From: Segatella copri
GTDB taxonomy: Bacteria; Bacteroidota; Bacteroidia; Bacteroidales; Bacteroidaceae
Assembly: GCF_026015295.1 (NCBI RefSeq)
Contig: NZ_JAPDUW010000001.1
Coordinates: 868,001-932,000, forward strand
Reading direction: 5' to 3'
Length of the DNA stretch: 64,000 nt
This document shows positions 8,226 to 16,665 of this stretch, piece by piece. Made by a program: the position numbers and the translations under genes. The notes below the pieces were generated by a model that saw only the letters and a list, made by a program, of their open reading frames with translations, had not been told where the DNA came from and did not search any database. The number at the start of each line of letters is the position of its first letter. Within the stretch, counting starts at the first letter, position 1.

Positions 8226-9044
8226 ATGGGATATTTATCTACTGACAAGAAGAAAATTACCACCAAGACCTTCGCAGAAATGAAGAAGGCTGGCGAGAAA
8301 GTAACCATGCTGACAGCATACGACTTTACAACAGCCGGAATTATAGATGCTGCAGGAATTGACTCTATATTAATAGGTGATTCGGCCAGCAATGTGATGG
8401 CAGGAAATGCAGACACATTGCCGATTACCGTAGACCAGATGATTTATCACGCCCGCAGCGTGGCACGTGCCTGCCAGCATGCTTTCGTGGTTTGCGACAT
8501 GCCTTTCGGCAGCTATCAGATCAGCAAGGAAGAGGCGCTTCGCAATGCTTGCCGCATGATGAAGGAAACGGGTGTAGACGCTCTGAAACTGGAAGGCGGC
8601 GTAGAAATCTGCGACACGGTTAAGGCGCTGGTTAATGCCGGAATCCCGGTTCATGGTCATCTCGGACTTACCCCGCAGAGCGTGAACAAGTTTGGCGGTT
8701 ATGGCATTCGTGCCAAGGAAGAGGCTGAGGCACAGAAACTTATCAGCGACGCCATTGCGCTGGACGAAGCAGGCTGCTTTGCCATCGTGCTGGAGAAGGT
8801 TCCTGCTAAGCTCGCTGCTGAAGTAAGCAAGAAGGTAAAGGCTGTAACAATCGGAATCGGTGCAGGTAACGGCTGCGACGGACAGGTTCTGGTTTATGCT
8901 GATGCACTCGGAATGACACAGGGCTTCAAGCCTAAGTTCCTGCGCCACTTTGCTCAGGTAGGCGAGGAAATGACCAAGGGTGTGAAGGCTTATATTGATG
9001 CGGTGAAGACCGTAGATTATCCTAGCGCTGAAGAGAGTTATTAA
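8226..9044 (+). CDS. panB: 3-methyl-2-oxobutanoate hydroxymethyltransferase PanB
   Basis: PanB adds a hydroxymethyl group from methylenetetrahydrofolate to alpha-ketoisovalerate, the first committed step toward pantothenate and coenzyme A. The 272-residue protein has the family's Mg-binding and substrate-binding stretches (LIGDSASNVMAG, DMPFGSY, KLEGG, GHLGLTPQS, GIGAG). Its length is standard. An intrinsic terminator hairpin begins inside the last codons. No other pan gene is in the window. Confidence 0.95.
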   Translation: MGYLSTDKKKITTKTFAEMKKAGEKVTMLTAYDFTTAGIIDAAGIDSILIGDSASNVMAGNADTLPITVDQMIYHARSVARACQHAFVVCDMPFGSYQISKEEALRNACRMMKETGVDALKLEGGVEICDTVKALVNAGIPVHGHLGLTPQSVNKFGGYGIRAKEEAEAQKLISDAIALDEAGCFAIVLEKVPAKLAAEVSKKVKAVTIGIGAGNGCDGQVLVYADALGMTQGFKPKFLRHFAQVGEEMTKGVKAYIDAVKTVDYPSAEESY

Positions 9045-9061
9045 CATTAACTCTCTTTTTA
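9031..9061 (+). terminator. Terminator overlapping the panB stop codon
   Basis: Perfect 10-base arms AAGAGAGTTA (9031-9040) and TAACTCTCTT (9048-9057) surround a 7-base loop and run into TTTTT. The left arm encodes the last residues of PanB. Confidence 0.8.
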
Positions 9062-9112
9062 GCGAAGTGTAAGAGAGTATAAATACGATAGATACATAAA
9101 AGAGTTAGAATA

Positions 9113-10333
9113 ATGGATACACAAAATACTCCAGTACATATCAAACTGTGGCACAAGGACTTCTGGCGATTATGCTTTGCCAACCTCTTGCTGATGTCGA
9201 GTGTGTACATGCTCGTTTTTGCCATTCCTTATTTCCTGCTTCAGGAGAAGTTTCAGATGTGGCAGATAGGGTGTGTGCTTCTTGCATACGGCTTTGGACT
9301 GTTTCTGTTTGGCGGCTTCTGCTCTTATCTGGTGCAGCGCTACCGCAGGAATATGGTCTGCCAGCTTTCCATTTTAAGTGTGGTTGTTTGTCATTCGGTT
9401 CTTTACTATCTGGATACGTTCTGGAACATCCGGTTTTCTTTTGAGATTCTCTTGGCGGTCCGTTTCCTGTTGGGAGCATTTCTGGGGTTGGCTCAGATGA
9501 CGCTTGCCAGTACGCTGGTTATTGATTCCTGCGAGTCGTTCCAGCGCACCGAGGCTAATTACATTACCTCTTGGTTTGCCCGTTTTTCGATAGCCGTAGG
9601 ACCCTTGGTGGCATGTTTTGTTTACAACTATTTCGGCATGGGCTATGTTTTCCCTACGGCTTCGTTGCTGGCTTTGGGAGCCTTCGTGCTGGTTTCTCGC
9701 GCCAAGTTTCCTTTCAAGGCGCCTGCCGAAGGAATCAAGGTTTTCAGCCTCGACCGCTTCTATCTGCCACAGGGAACTCCGCTGTTTGTCAATATCATCC
9801 TGATTACTTTTTCTGCGGGATTATACTTTTCTGTGCCTCATTCTACTGGTAACTTTCTGATGATTTTCGGAGGGTTGGTCTTGGCGTTTCTGGCAGAAAA
9901 GTTTGTCTTTGCTGATGCAGATCTGAAGAGTCAGATAATCGTAGGTCTGATATTGTTGGCTTCTGCTGAACTGATTTCGTTCGGAAGTCAGGAGTTTGCT
10001 GTAGAAATCGTGGTTCCAACCTTGCTGGGTTTCAGCTTGGGAATCATCGGAAGCCGTTTCCTGCTCTTCTATATCAAGCTTGCCAAACATTGCCAGCGCG
10101 GCACGAGCGTGAATTCGTTCTTCCTGGCTTGGGAATTGGGATTGAGCTTGGGACTCGGTCTCGGATTCCTGTTCCATAATCTTCCGGCGAGAGCGCATTT
10201 TGACGTAGATCATCCTGTATATAATATGATTGAATCAGGGATGTTGCACTATGCGCTTTTTACAACAATCGTATCGTTGCTGGTGTACAATTTCTTGGTT
10301 CATCCTTGGTACATGAAGCATAAAAACAGATAA
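9113..10333 (+). CDS. MFS transporter
   Basis: A 406-residue polytopic membrane protein with about 12 hydrophobic segments, consistent with the major facilitator superfamily. The start is MDTQNTPVHIKLWHKDFWRL, a short cytoplasmic lead before the first helix. No substrate-specific motif is recognised; sugar, drug or metabolite transport are all possible. It stands alone between two terminators. Confidence 0.75.
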   Translation: MDTQNTPVHIKLWHKDFWRLCFANLLLMSSVYMLVFAIPYFLLQEKFQMWQIGCVLLAYGFGLFLFGGFCSYLVQRYRRNMVCQLSILSVVVCHSVLYYLDTFWNIRFSFEILLAVRFLLGAFLGLAQMTLASTLVIDSCESFQRTEANYITSWFARFSIAVGPLVACFVYNYFGMGYVFPTASLLALGAFVLVSRAKFPFKAPAEGIKVFSLDRFYLPQGTPLFVNIILITFSAGLYFSVPHSTGNFLMIFGGLVLAFLAEKFVFADADLKSQIIVGLILLASAELISFGSQEFAVEIVVPTLLGFSLGIIGSRFLLFYIKLAKHCQRGTSVNSFFLAWELGLSLGLGLGFLFHNLPARAHFDVDHPVYNMIESGMLHYALFTTIVSLLVYNFLVHPWYMKHKNR

Positions 10334-10351
10334 AATATTTGAAATCTCGTT

Positions 10352-10409
10352 TGTTTCATAAAAGCTATTCTTTAAAAGAACCTAAAAATAGCTTTTATGA
10401 AACATTTTT
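10352..10409 (+). terminator. Long perfect inverted repeat, terminator
   Basis: 18-base arms (10352-10369 and 10387-10404) pair perfectly around a 17-base loop and are followed by TTTTTAA. This insulates the MFS gene from the Bat operon. Confidence 0.85.
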
Positions 10410-10454
10410 AATATTATTTAGATAGGTTTTTTCGCTTTTGTGGCTTAATTTGAG

Positions 10455-10462
10455 TACTTTTG
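10455..10462 (+). promoter_or_regulatory. -7 box of the Bat operon
   Basis: TACTTTTG matches TAnnTTTG and lies 59 bases upstream of the MoxR start. A TTTG at 10437-10440 is closer than the usual 19-21 base spacing. Confidence 0.5.
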
Positions 10463-10521
10463 CGTTTAGTTTTGGAAATATATTGTTTGAATTAAGAAAT
10501 TAAACGTAAAAATATAGAATT

Positions 10522-11517
10522 ATGGCAGAAGCTATTGATATCCGCGAATTGAATATCCGGATAGAACAACAAAGTCAGTTTGTTACCAACCTGGTAATGG
10601 GCATGAATAAGGTAATCGTAGGTCAGAAACACCTTGTAGATTGCCTTCTTATCGGTCTTCTCTCTGATGGTCATATCCTGCTTGAGGGTGTACCTGGACT
10701 GGCGAAGACACTTGCAATCAAGACATTGTCACAGCTTATCAGCTCCGACTATAGCCGCATTCAGTTTACTCCTGACCTGTTGCCTGCCGATGTGGTGGGT
10801 ACTCAGATTTATTCACAGAAAGACGAGGCTTTCCATGTAAAGCGCGGTCCTGTCTTCGCCAATTTCGTTTTGGCAGATGAGATTAACCGTGCCCCAGCCA
10901 AGGTGCAGAGTGCGCTGCTCGAAGCCATGCAGGAACACCAGGTTACCATTGGTGATGAAACCTTCAAACTGCCTAGTCCGTTCCTGGTAATGGCTACACA
11001 GAACCCTATCGAGCAGGAAGGAACCTATCAGTTGCCTGAAGCTCAGGTAGACCGTTTCCTGCTGAAGGTAATCATCGATTATCCTACACTGGAAGAGGAG
11101 AAACTCATCATCCGCGAGAATATTCAGGGCGGACTTCCTGAGGTCACACCTGTAACATCAGCAGAGGAGATTCTGAAGGCTCGCAAGATTGTAAACGAGG
11201 TTTATCTCGATGAGAAGATTGAGCAGTATATTGCCGATATCGTCTTTGCTTCTCGTTATCCAGACCGCTATGGACTGGGCGAACTGAAAGACATGATTAC
11301 CTTCGGCGGCAGTCCTCGTGCCAGCATCTCTCTTGCCAAGGCAGCCAGAGCCTATGCATTTATCAAGCATCGCGGCTATGTGATTCCTGAGGATGTAAGA
11401 GCTGTGGCCCACGACGTATTGCGCCATCGTATCGGCCTTTCTTACGAGGCCGAGGCAAGCAATGTGACAAGCGAGGAAATCGTAAGCCGCATCATCAATA
11501 AGGTGGAAGTGCCTTGA
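10522..11517 (+). CDS. MoxR-family AAA+ ATPase of the Bat operon
   Basis: MoxR ATPases act as chaperone-like partners of VWA-domain proteins. The 331-residue protein has Walker A GVPGLAKT (about 56-63), Walker B with FVLADEINRAP, and sensor regions NPIEQEGTYQLPEAQ and GGSPRAS, all typical. It is the first gene of a run continuing through DUF58, BatA, BatB, BatC and BatD-E, the Bacteroides aerotolerance cluster described in B. fragilis. Its role is probably to assemble or remodel the envelope Bat complex. Confidence 0.92.
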   Translation: MAEAIDIRELNIRIEQQSQFVTNLVMGMNKVIVGQKHLVDCLLIGLLSDGHILLEGVPGLAKTLAIKTLSQLISSDYSRIQFTPDLLPADVVGTQIYSQKDEAFHVKRGPVFANFVLADEINRAPAKVQSALLEAMQEHQVTIGDETFKLPSPFLVMATQNPIEQEGTYQLPEAQVDRFLLKVIIDYPTLEEEKLIIRENIQGGLPEVTPVTSAEEILKARKIVNEVYLDEKIEQYIADIVFASRYPDRYGLGELKDMITFGGSPRASISLAKAARAYAFIKHRGYVIPEDVRAVAHDVLRHRIGLSYEAEASNVTSEEIVSRIINKVEVP

Positions 11518-11614
11518 TTCGGTAAGTGAAGAGTGAAGAACGAAGAGTGAAAAATTCGCTTGCTTCACTAATCATAAAGTTCAATGTTCAAAATTCAAAG
11601 TTCAAAGTAATAAG

Positions 11615-12484
11615 TTGGATACACAAGATATCTTAAAAAAGGTTCGGAAGATAGAAATCAAGACTCGCGGACTGAGTCAGAACATCTTCGCTGGTCAGTA
11701 TCATTCTGCCTTCAAGGGTAGGGGAATGGCCTTTGCCGAGGTGCGCGAATATCAGTACGGCGATGATGTGAGAGACATCGACTGGAACGTGACCGCCCGC
11801 TTTCATAAACCTTATGTCAAGGTGTTTGAAGAGGAAAGGGAACTTACCGTGATGCTGCTCGTAGACGTCAGCGGGTCGCTCGATTTCGGTACGATGAAGC
11901 AGATGAAGCGCGATCTGGCTACTGAGATTGCTGCCACACTCGCCTTCAGTGCCATTCAGAACAATGACAAGATAGGTGTCATCTTCTTCTCTGACCGTAT
12001 CGAGAAGTACATTCCGCCTAAGAAAGGAAGAAAGCATATTCTCTATATCATCAGAGAAATGCTCAACTTCCAGCCGCAAAGCCAGCGTACCGACATCGGC
12101 TGCGCCCTGGAATATTTCACCCGCGTGATGAAACGCCACTGCACAGCTTTCGTAATCAGCGACTTCTACGATCATAAGGATTTCCAGCATCAGCTGCAGA
12201 TTGCCAACCAGAAACATGATGTAGTAGCCATCCAGGTTTACGACCCGCGTGCCAAGGTGCTGCCTGATGTAGGATTGCTCAAGGTGATGGACGCAGAAAC
12301 CGGACACGAAATGTATATTGATACAAGTTCGAAGAAACTGCGAATGGCTCATACCCAGCAATGGCTGATGCAGCAGGAGAATCTGAAAACCGACTTTGCC
12401 AAAAGCAAGGTCGACTGGACTTCGATTGCCACTAACGAGGACTTCTCGAAGGCGCTCCTGATGCTTTTCAAGCAGAGGGGCTGA
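11615..12484 (+). CDS. DUF58 domain protein
   Basis: A 289-residue protein with the DUF58 core (FKGRGMAFAEVREYQYGDDVRDIDW) and a VWA-like fold with a MIDAS-type DVSGS motif. DUF58 proteins are standard partners of MoxR ATPases. The start appears to be TTG at 11615 (protein begins with the codons for LDTQDILKK); no in-frame ATG lies upstream, and the nearby ATG at 11584 is out of frame. The upstream spacer contains short AGTGAAG and TTCAAAG iterations. It is the second gene of the Bat operon. Confidence 0.88.
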   Translation: MDTQDILKKVRKIEIKTRGLSQNIFAGQYHSAFKGRGMAFAEVREYQYGDDVRDIDWNVTARFHKPYVKVFEEERELTVMLLVDVSGSLDFGTMKQMKRDLATEIAATLAFSAIQNNDKIGVIFFSDRIEKYIPPKKGRKHILYIIREMLNFQPQSQRTDIGCALEYFTRVMKRHCTAFVISDFYDHKDFQHQLQIANQKHDVVAIQVYDPRAKVLPDVGLLKVMDAETGHEMYIDTSSKKLRMAHTQQWLMQQENLKTDFAKSKVDWTSIATNEDFSKALLMLFKQRG

Positions 12485-12512
12485 TAAACCGAAAGCTCAA
12501 AGTAAAGAAACT

Positions 12513-13589
12513 ATGTTTAAAGTAAAGAATATCATATTGTCGCTCGCTCTCCTGGGGTGCTCAGGCTTGGCTCAAGCCCAGCAGGTAGAGCAACGCATCG
12601 ACTCGCTGCAGATACTGATAGGACAGCAGACCGTGCTGCATCTGAAGGCTTCGGTAAAGCAGGGCGATAAGGTGCAACTGCCATCTTTCAAGCCGCAGCA
12701 GCAAATTACGCCGGGAGTGGAAGTGGTAGAGCAGAGTAAAGGCGACACTTCGCACATAGGCGACGACCGCATGGTGGTGAGCCGCGACTATACGCTGACA
12801 TCGTTTGATGAAAAGGTGTACGTGATTCCTGCGCTCAATGTGAAGGTAAACGGCAAGAACTTTCATGGCAACCAGCTTGCGCTGAAGGTGCTCACCGTGC
12901 CCGTAGATACGGTTCATCCCAACCAGTTCTATCCGCCCAAGGATGTTCAGGACAATCCTTTCTCCTGGAGCGAATGGAGTGCGATTTTTTGGTTGAGCCT
13001 ATTGCTGTTAATCCTCTGTGGCGCATGGCTTTATCTGCGCAACAGACTGAAAAACAACAAGCCGATTATCACCCATATCCGCATCGTAAAACGTGTTCCG
13101 GCTCACGAAAAGGCGCTGAATCAAATCAACGTCATCAAGCAGCAGCACGTAGAGAATCAGGAAACACAGAAGGCTTACTACACCCAGCTTACCAATACGC
13201 TGAGAGAATATATCGTGAGCCGTTTCGGATTCAATGCGATGGAAATGACCAGTATGGAAATCATCGAACGTTTGCGCGAAGCAGGCGACCAGAAGATGAT
13301 AGATGAACTGAAGGAACTCTTCCAGACTGCCGATCTCGTGAAGTTTGCCAAATATGAAACCCTGGTGAATGAGAACGACGCAAACCTGGTGAATGCCATC
13401 AACTTCATCGACCAGACCAAGACAGATGAGAAACCTACTGAAGAAAAGGTGGTTCCACAACTGACCAACGAAGAGCAGAAGACGCAATCTCAGCGCCGCC
13501 TCATCAAGTCGCTCCTCTGGATAGGAGCCATCGTAGGTCTGGCTCTGTTGGGTTACATCATTTATCAGTCAGCCATGCTGCTGATGTAA
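12513..13589 (+). CDS. Bat-operon envelope protein
   Basis: This 358-residue protein begins with a signal peptide (LSLALLGCSGLAQAQQ), followed by a periplasmic beta-rich region, a membrane helix near residues 155-175 (WSAIFWLSLLLLILCGAWLY), a cytoplasmic helical region, and a second hydrophobic segment at the C-terminus (LLWIGAIVGLALLGYIIYQS). It occupies the position between DUF58 and BatA seen in other Bacteroidota Bat clusters. It resembles the BatD-type arrangement in miniature, but I do not assign a name. Co-transcription with both neighbours is likely. Confidence 0.75.
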   Translation: MFKVKNIILSLALLGCSGLAQAQQVEQRIDSLQILIGQQTVLHLKASVKQGDKVQLPSFKPQQQITPGVEVVEQSKGDTSHIGDDRMVVSRDYTLTSFDEKVYVIPALNVKVNGKNFHGNQLALKVLTVPVDTVHPNQFYPPKDVQDNPFSWSEWSAIFWLSLLLLILCGAWLYLRNRLKNNKPIITHIRIVKRVPAHEKALNQINVIKQQHVENQETQKAYYTQLTNTLREYIVSRFGFNAMEMTSMEIIERLREAGDQKMIDELKELFQTADLVKFAKYETLVNENDANLVNAINFIDQTKTDEKPTEEKVVPQLTNEEQKTQSQRRLIKSLLWIGAIVGLALLGYIIYQSAMLLM

Positions 13590-13675
13590 AGCAGGGTGTT
13601 CTTATGAAACGTTTCGCCGGGCAAAGCGGTTTGTTCCGAAACTCTTAGCCTGGCTATAAATAGAAAAATATAGAA

Positions 13676-14674
13676 ATGGAATTTGCAAGTAAAGGCTATT
13701 TTCTGTTGCTTCTGTTGCTGATACCTTATATATTATGGTATTTCCTCTACAGGAAGAAGAATGCGCCAACCATGCGCATGAGCGACACGAAAAAGTATCA
13801 ATATGCTCCGAAGAGCCTGCGTGTGCGTCTCATCCATCTGCCAATGGTACTGAGATGCATCTGTTTCGTGCTCATCGTCTGTGCGATGGCTCGTCCGCAG
13901 ACGCATACGGCTTGGGACAACAAGACGGTAGAAGGCATTGACATTATGTTGGCAATGGACGTTTCCACCTCTATGCTTGCCGAAGATTTGAGACCAAACC
14001 GTATGGAAGCGGCTAAGGATGTGGCTACAGAATTCATCTCGGGAAGACCGAACGACAACATCGGTCTGACTATCTTTGCCGGTGAAGCCTTCACCCAGTG
14101 CCCGATGACAACCGATCATGCCAGTCTGTTGCGCCTCTTGCAGGCAACCCGAACGGATATTGCCGCCCGGGGACTGATTGACGATGGAACTGCAGTGGGA
14201 ATGGGACTGGCCAATGCCGTGAGCCGCCTGAAGGATTCTAAGTCAAAATCGAAGGTTGTGATTCTTCTTACCGACGGCAGTAACAACATGGGTGAAATCT
14301 CGCCTATGACCGCAGCAGAGATTGCCAAGAGCTACGGAATCCGCGTTTACACCATCGGTGTAGGAACCAACAAGGTGGCTCCTTATCCAATGCCTGTGGC
14401 AGGAGGAGTACAGTACGTCAACATTCCGGTAGAGATAGATACGAAGACGCTGAGCGATATTGCTCAGACAACCGATGGTAACTTCTATCGCGCTACGAAC
14501 AATAATGAGCTGAAGAAGATTTACAGGGACATTGATAAACTGGAGAAAACCAAGTTTAATGTCAAGCACTTTGCTAAGCGCTATGAAGCTTATCAGCCAT
14601 TCGCCTTGGCAGCTCTCCTGGTATTGCTGGTAGAAATCCTACTCCGCATCACCTGGTTCAGAAGAATTCCGTAA
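13676..14674 (+). CDS. batA: BatA, von Willebrand factor A membrane protein
   Basis: A 332-residue protein with two N-terminal membrane helices, a VWA domain carrying the MIDAS motif DVSTSM with the downstream Thr/Asp ligands (TTDHAS, LTDGSN), and a C-terminal membrane helix. BatA and BatB are described in Bacteroides aerotolerance and in other bacteria as envelope-stress proteins. The start MEFASKGYFLLLL places the first helix immediately. The gap to batB carries a tandem 21-bp repeat. Confidence 0.9.
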   Translation: MEFASKGYFLLLLLLIPYILWYFLYRKKNAPTMRMSDTKKYQYAPKSLRVRLIHLPMVLRCICFVLIVCAMARPQTHTAWDNKTVEGIDIMLAMDVSTSMLAEDLRPNRMEAAKDVATEFISGRPNDNIGLTIFAGEAFTQCPMTTDHASLLRLLQATRTDIAARGLIDDGTAVGMGLANAVSRLKDSKSKSKVVILLTDGSNNMGEISPMTAAEIAKSYGIRVYTIGVGTNKVAPYPMPVAGGVQYVNIPVEIDTKTLSDIAQTTDGNFYRATNNNELKKIYRDIDKLEKTKFNVKHFAKRYEAYQPFALAALLVLLVEILLRITWFRRIP

Positions 14675-14691
14675 TCCGGATACTGGGCCAT

Positions 14692-14795
14692 TACTGATTA
14701 TCGGAGATATTTCGCTATCTTTCGGAGATATTCTGCTATCTTTCGGAGATATTTTACCAGTTATCGGAGATATTTTACTGATTATCGGATAATCG
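14692..14795. repeat. 21-bp tandem repeat between batA and batB
   Basis: The word TCGGA(GAT) occurs at 14701, 14722, 14743, 14764 and 14785, a constant 21-base period, with flanking bases variably TTACTGAT or CTGCTATC. The last copy is shortened (TCGGATAATCG). The array fills most of the 147-base gap between the two VWA genes. Confidence 0.9.
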
Positions 14796-14821
14796 AATAG
14801 AAGATATAATTAGAATAGAAA

Positions 14822-15859
14822 ATGTTAAGATTTGAAGATCCTATATTTCTCTGGCTGTTGTGGATTATACCAGTACTGATTCTCATCAGACTGATAGGAT
14901 GGAGAAGAAGAAAGGCTAAACTGAAGAAGCTCGGTGATCCGGAACTTCTGAAACAGCTCATGCCCAACATCTCCAAATATCGCCCTACAGTTAAGTTTGT
15001 GCTGATGCTCGCAGCCTTGGCGCTTCTTATCGTGATGGTAGCTCGCCCGCAGATGGGCAGCAAGATTTCTCACGATAAGCGACATGGTATTGAAACCATC
15101 ATCTGCCTCGATATTTCAAATTCCATGCTCTGTCAGGACGTGGTTCCATCCCGTCTGGACAAGAGTAAGATGCTTATCGAAAATCTGGTCGACAACTTTA
15201 ACAACGACAAAATCGGCCTCATCGTCTTTGCAGGCGATGCGTTCGTGCAGTTGCCAATCACCACCGATTATGTCTCGGCAAAGATGTTTCTTCAGAACAT
15301 TACCCCAGGTCTTATCCAGACCCAGGGAACCAATATCGGAGCAGCCATCGATTTAGCTTCCAAGAGTTTCACCCAACAGGAGAATGTGGGCAGAGCCATC
15401 ATCGTTATTACCGATGGCGAAAACCATGAGCCTGGCGCACAGGAGGCTGCAGCTGCTGCCAACAAGAAAGGAATCAATGTCTTTATCCTGGGCATAGGTA
15501 ACACCAAGGGAGCACCAATCCCTATGGGCGACGGCTCTTATCTGAAGGACAATGCGGGCAACACCGTAATGACCGCCCTGAATGAGCAGATGTGTAAGGA
15601 ACTTGCCCAGGCAGGCAAGGGTCAGTATATTCATGTAGATAATACCAGCGATGCGGAAAGAGCATTGAATGATGATATTGCCAAATTGCAGAAAGGCGAT
15701 GTGACGAGCGTGATTTACAGCGCTTATGATGAACAGTTCCAGGCTGTAGGTATTCTTGTCATCCTGTTGCTTATCATCGAAATCTGTCTGCTTGAGGTAA
15801 AGAATCCTCTGCTCAGAAACATCAAGTTTTTTAAGAAAGACATCAAGAAGCCTTTCTGA
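14822..15859 (+). CDS. batB: BatB, von Willebrand factor A membrane protein
   Basis: A 345-residue paralogue of BatA with the same plan: N-terminal helix (FLWLLWIIPVLILIRLI), a second helix near residue 60-75, a VWA domain with MIDAS motif DISNSM and metal ligands TTDYVS and ITDGENH, and a C-terminal membrane helix (VGILVILLLIIEICLL). BatA and BatB are thought to form membrane-anchored complexes with BatC/BatE TPR proteins. batC starts 30 bases downstream. Confidence 0.9.
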   Translation: MLRFEDPIFLWLLWIIPVLILIRLIGWRRRKAKLKKLGDPELLKQLMPNISKYRPTVKFVLMLAALALLIVMVARPQMGSKISHDKRHGIETIICLDISNSMLCQDVVPSRLDKSKMLIENLVDNFNNDKIGLIVFAGDAFVQLPITTDYVSAKMFLQNITPGLIQTQGTNIGAAIDLASKSFTQQENVGRAIIVITDGENHEPGAQEAAAAANKKGINVFILGIGNTKGAPIPMGDGSYLKDNAGNTVMTALNEQMCKELAQAGKGQYIHVDNTSDAERALNDDIAKLQKGDVTSVIYSAYDEQFQAVGILVILLLIIEICLLEVKNPLLRNIKFFKKDIKKPF

Positions 15860-15889
15860 TAAACGTTTATACATTATTATATAATAAGA

Positions 15890-16627
15890 ATGAGATATTT
15901 AAGATATATATTGGTTTTTGCCCTAATGGTGCTGGGCTTGGCGAAGGTGGGAGCGCAGAACGACCGCAACTTCATCCGCCAGGGAAACCGCGCCTATCAT
16001 AAACAGAAGTGGGCTGCAGCCGAAACGCAATATCGCAAGGCTATCTCCAAGAACCAGAAGAATGCGCAGGCTGTCTATAATCTGGGTTGCGCCCTGATGA
16101 TGCAGCAGAAGGATTCGATGGCAATGATACAGTTTGAGAATGCTTCGAAACTGGAAACGAACAAGATGCGACGCGCCAGAAGTTACCACAACATGGGTGT
16201 GGTCATGCAGCAGCATCAGCAATATGCGCAGGCCATAGGATGTTATGAGAACGCCCTGCGCTGCAATCCGCAGGACAATGCAACCCGATATAATCTTGCC
16301 CTCTGCAAGAAACTGCTCAAAAACCAGAAGCAGAACAAGCAGAACGATAAGAACAAGAACAACAAGAATAAAAACAAGGACAAGAACAAAGACAAGCAGA
16401 ATAAGGATCAGAACAAAGATCAGAATAAAGACAAGAACAAGAACGATAAAAATAAGAACAACCAGAACAAGAACAATCAGCAGAATCAGAACAATCAGGA
16501 CAAGATGAGCAAAGATAATGCTGAACAACTCTTGAACGCTGCCATCCAGCAGGAGAAGGATACGAAGCGCAAGATGCAGAAAGCGATGAGTCAGCCTCGC
16601 AGAAAGCAATATGAGAAAAACTGGTAA
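15890..16627 (+). CDS. batC: BatC, tetratricopeptide-repeat protein
   Basis: A 245-residue exported TPR protein: signal peptide (LVFALMVLGLAKVGAQ), TPR units between about residues 27 and 140, then a low-complexity stretch (about 145-205) made almost only of Lys, Asn, Asp and Gln, and a short helical tail. TPRs suggest protein-protein contacts with BatA/B in the periplasm. The low-complexity region is strongly cationic and polar, and its codons (AAC/AAG/AAT) make a compositional island. Confidence 0.85.
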   Translation: MRYLRYILVFALMVLGLAKVGAQNDRNFIRQGNRAYHKQKWAAAETQYRKAISKNQKNAQAVYNLGCALMMQQKDSMAMIQFENASKLETNKMRRARSYHNMGVVMQQHQQYAQAIGCYENALRCNPQDNATRYNLALCKKLLKNQKQNKQNDKNKNNKNKNKDKNKDKQNKDQNKDQNKDKNKNDKNKNNQNKNNQQNQNNQDKMSKDNAEQLLNAAIQQEKDTKRKMQKAMSQPRRKQYEKNW

Positions 16628-16665
16628 AAAGTAAAATAATACAACGAGCATAATTAATATAGAAC

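Noticed and set aside
14692..14795. CRISPR array as an explanation for the 21-bp repeats
   Set aside because: Period is constant at 21 bases with no unique spacers and no cas genes.
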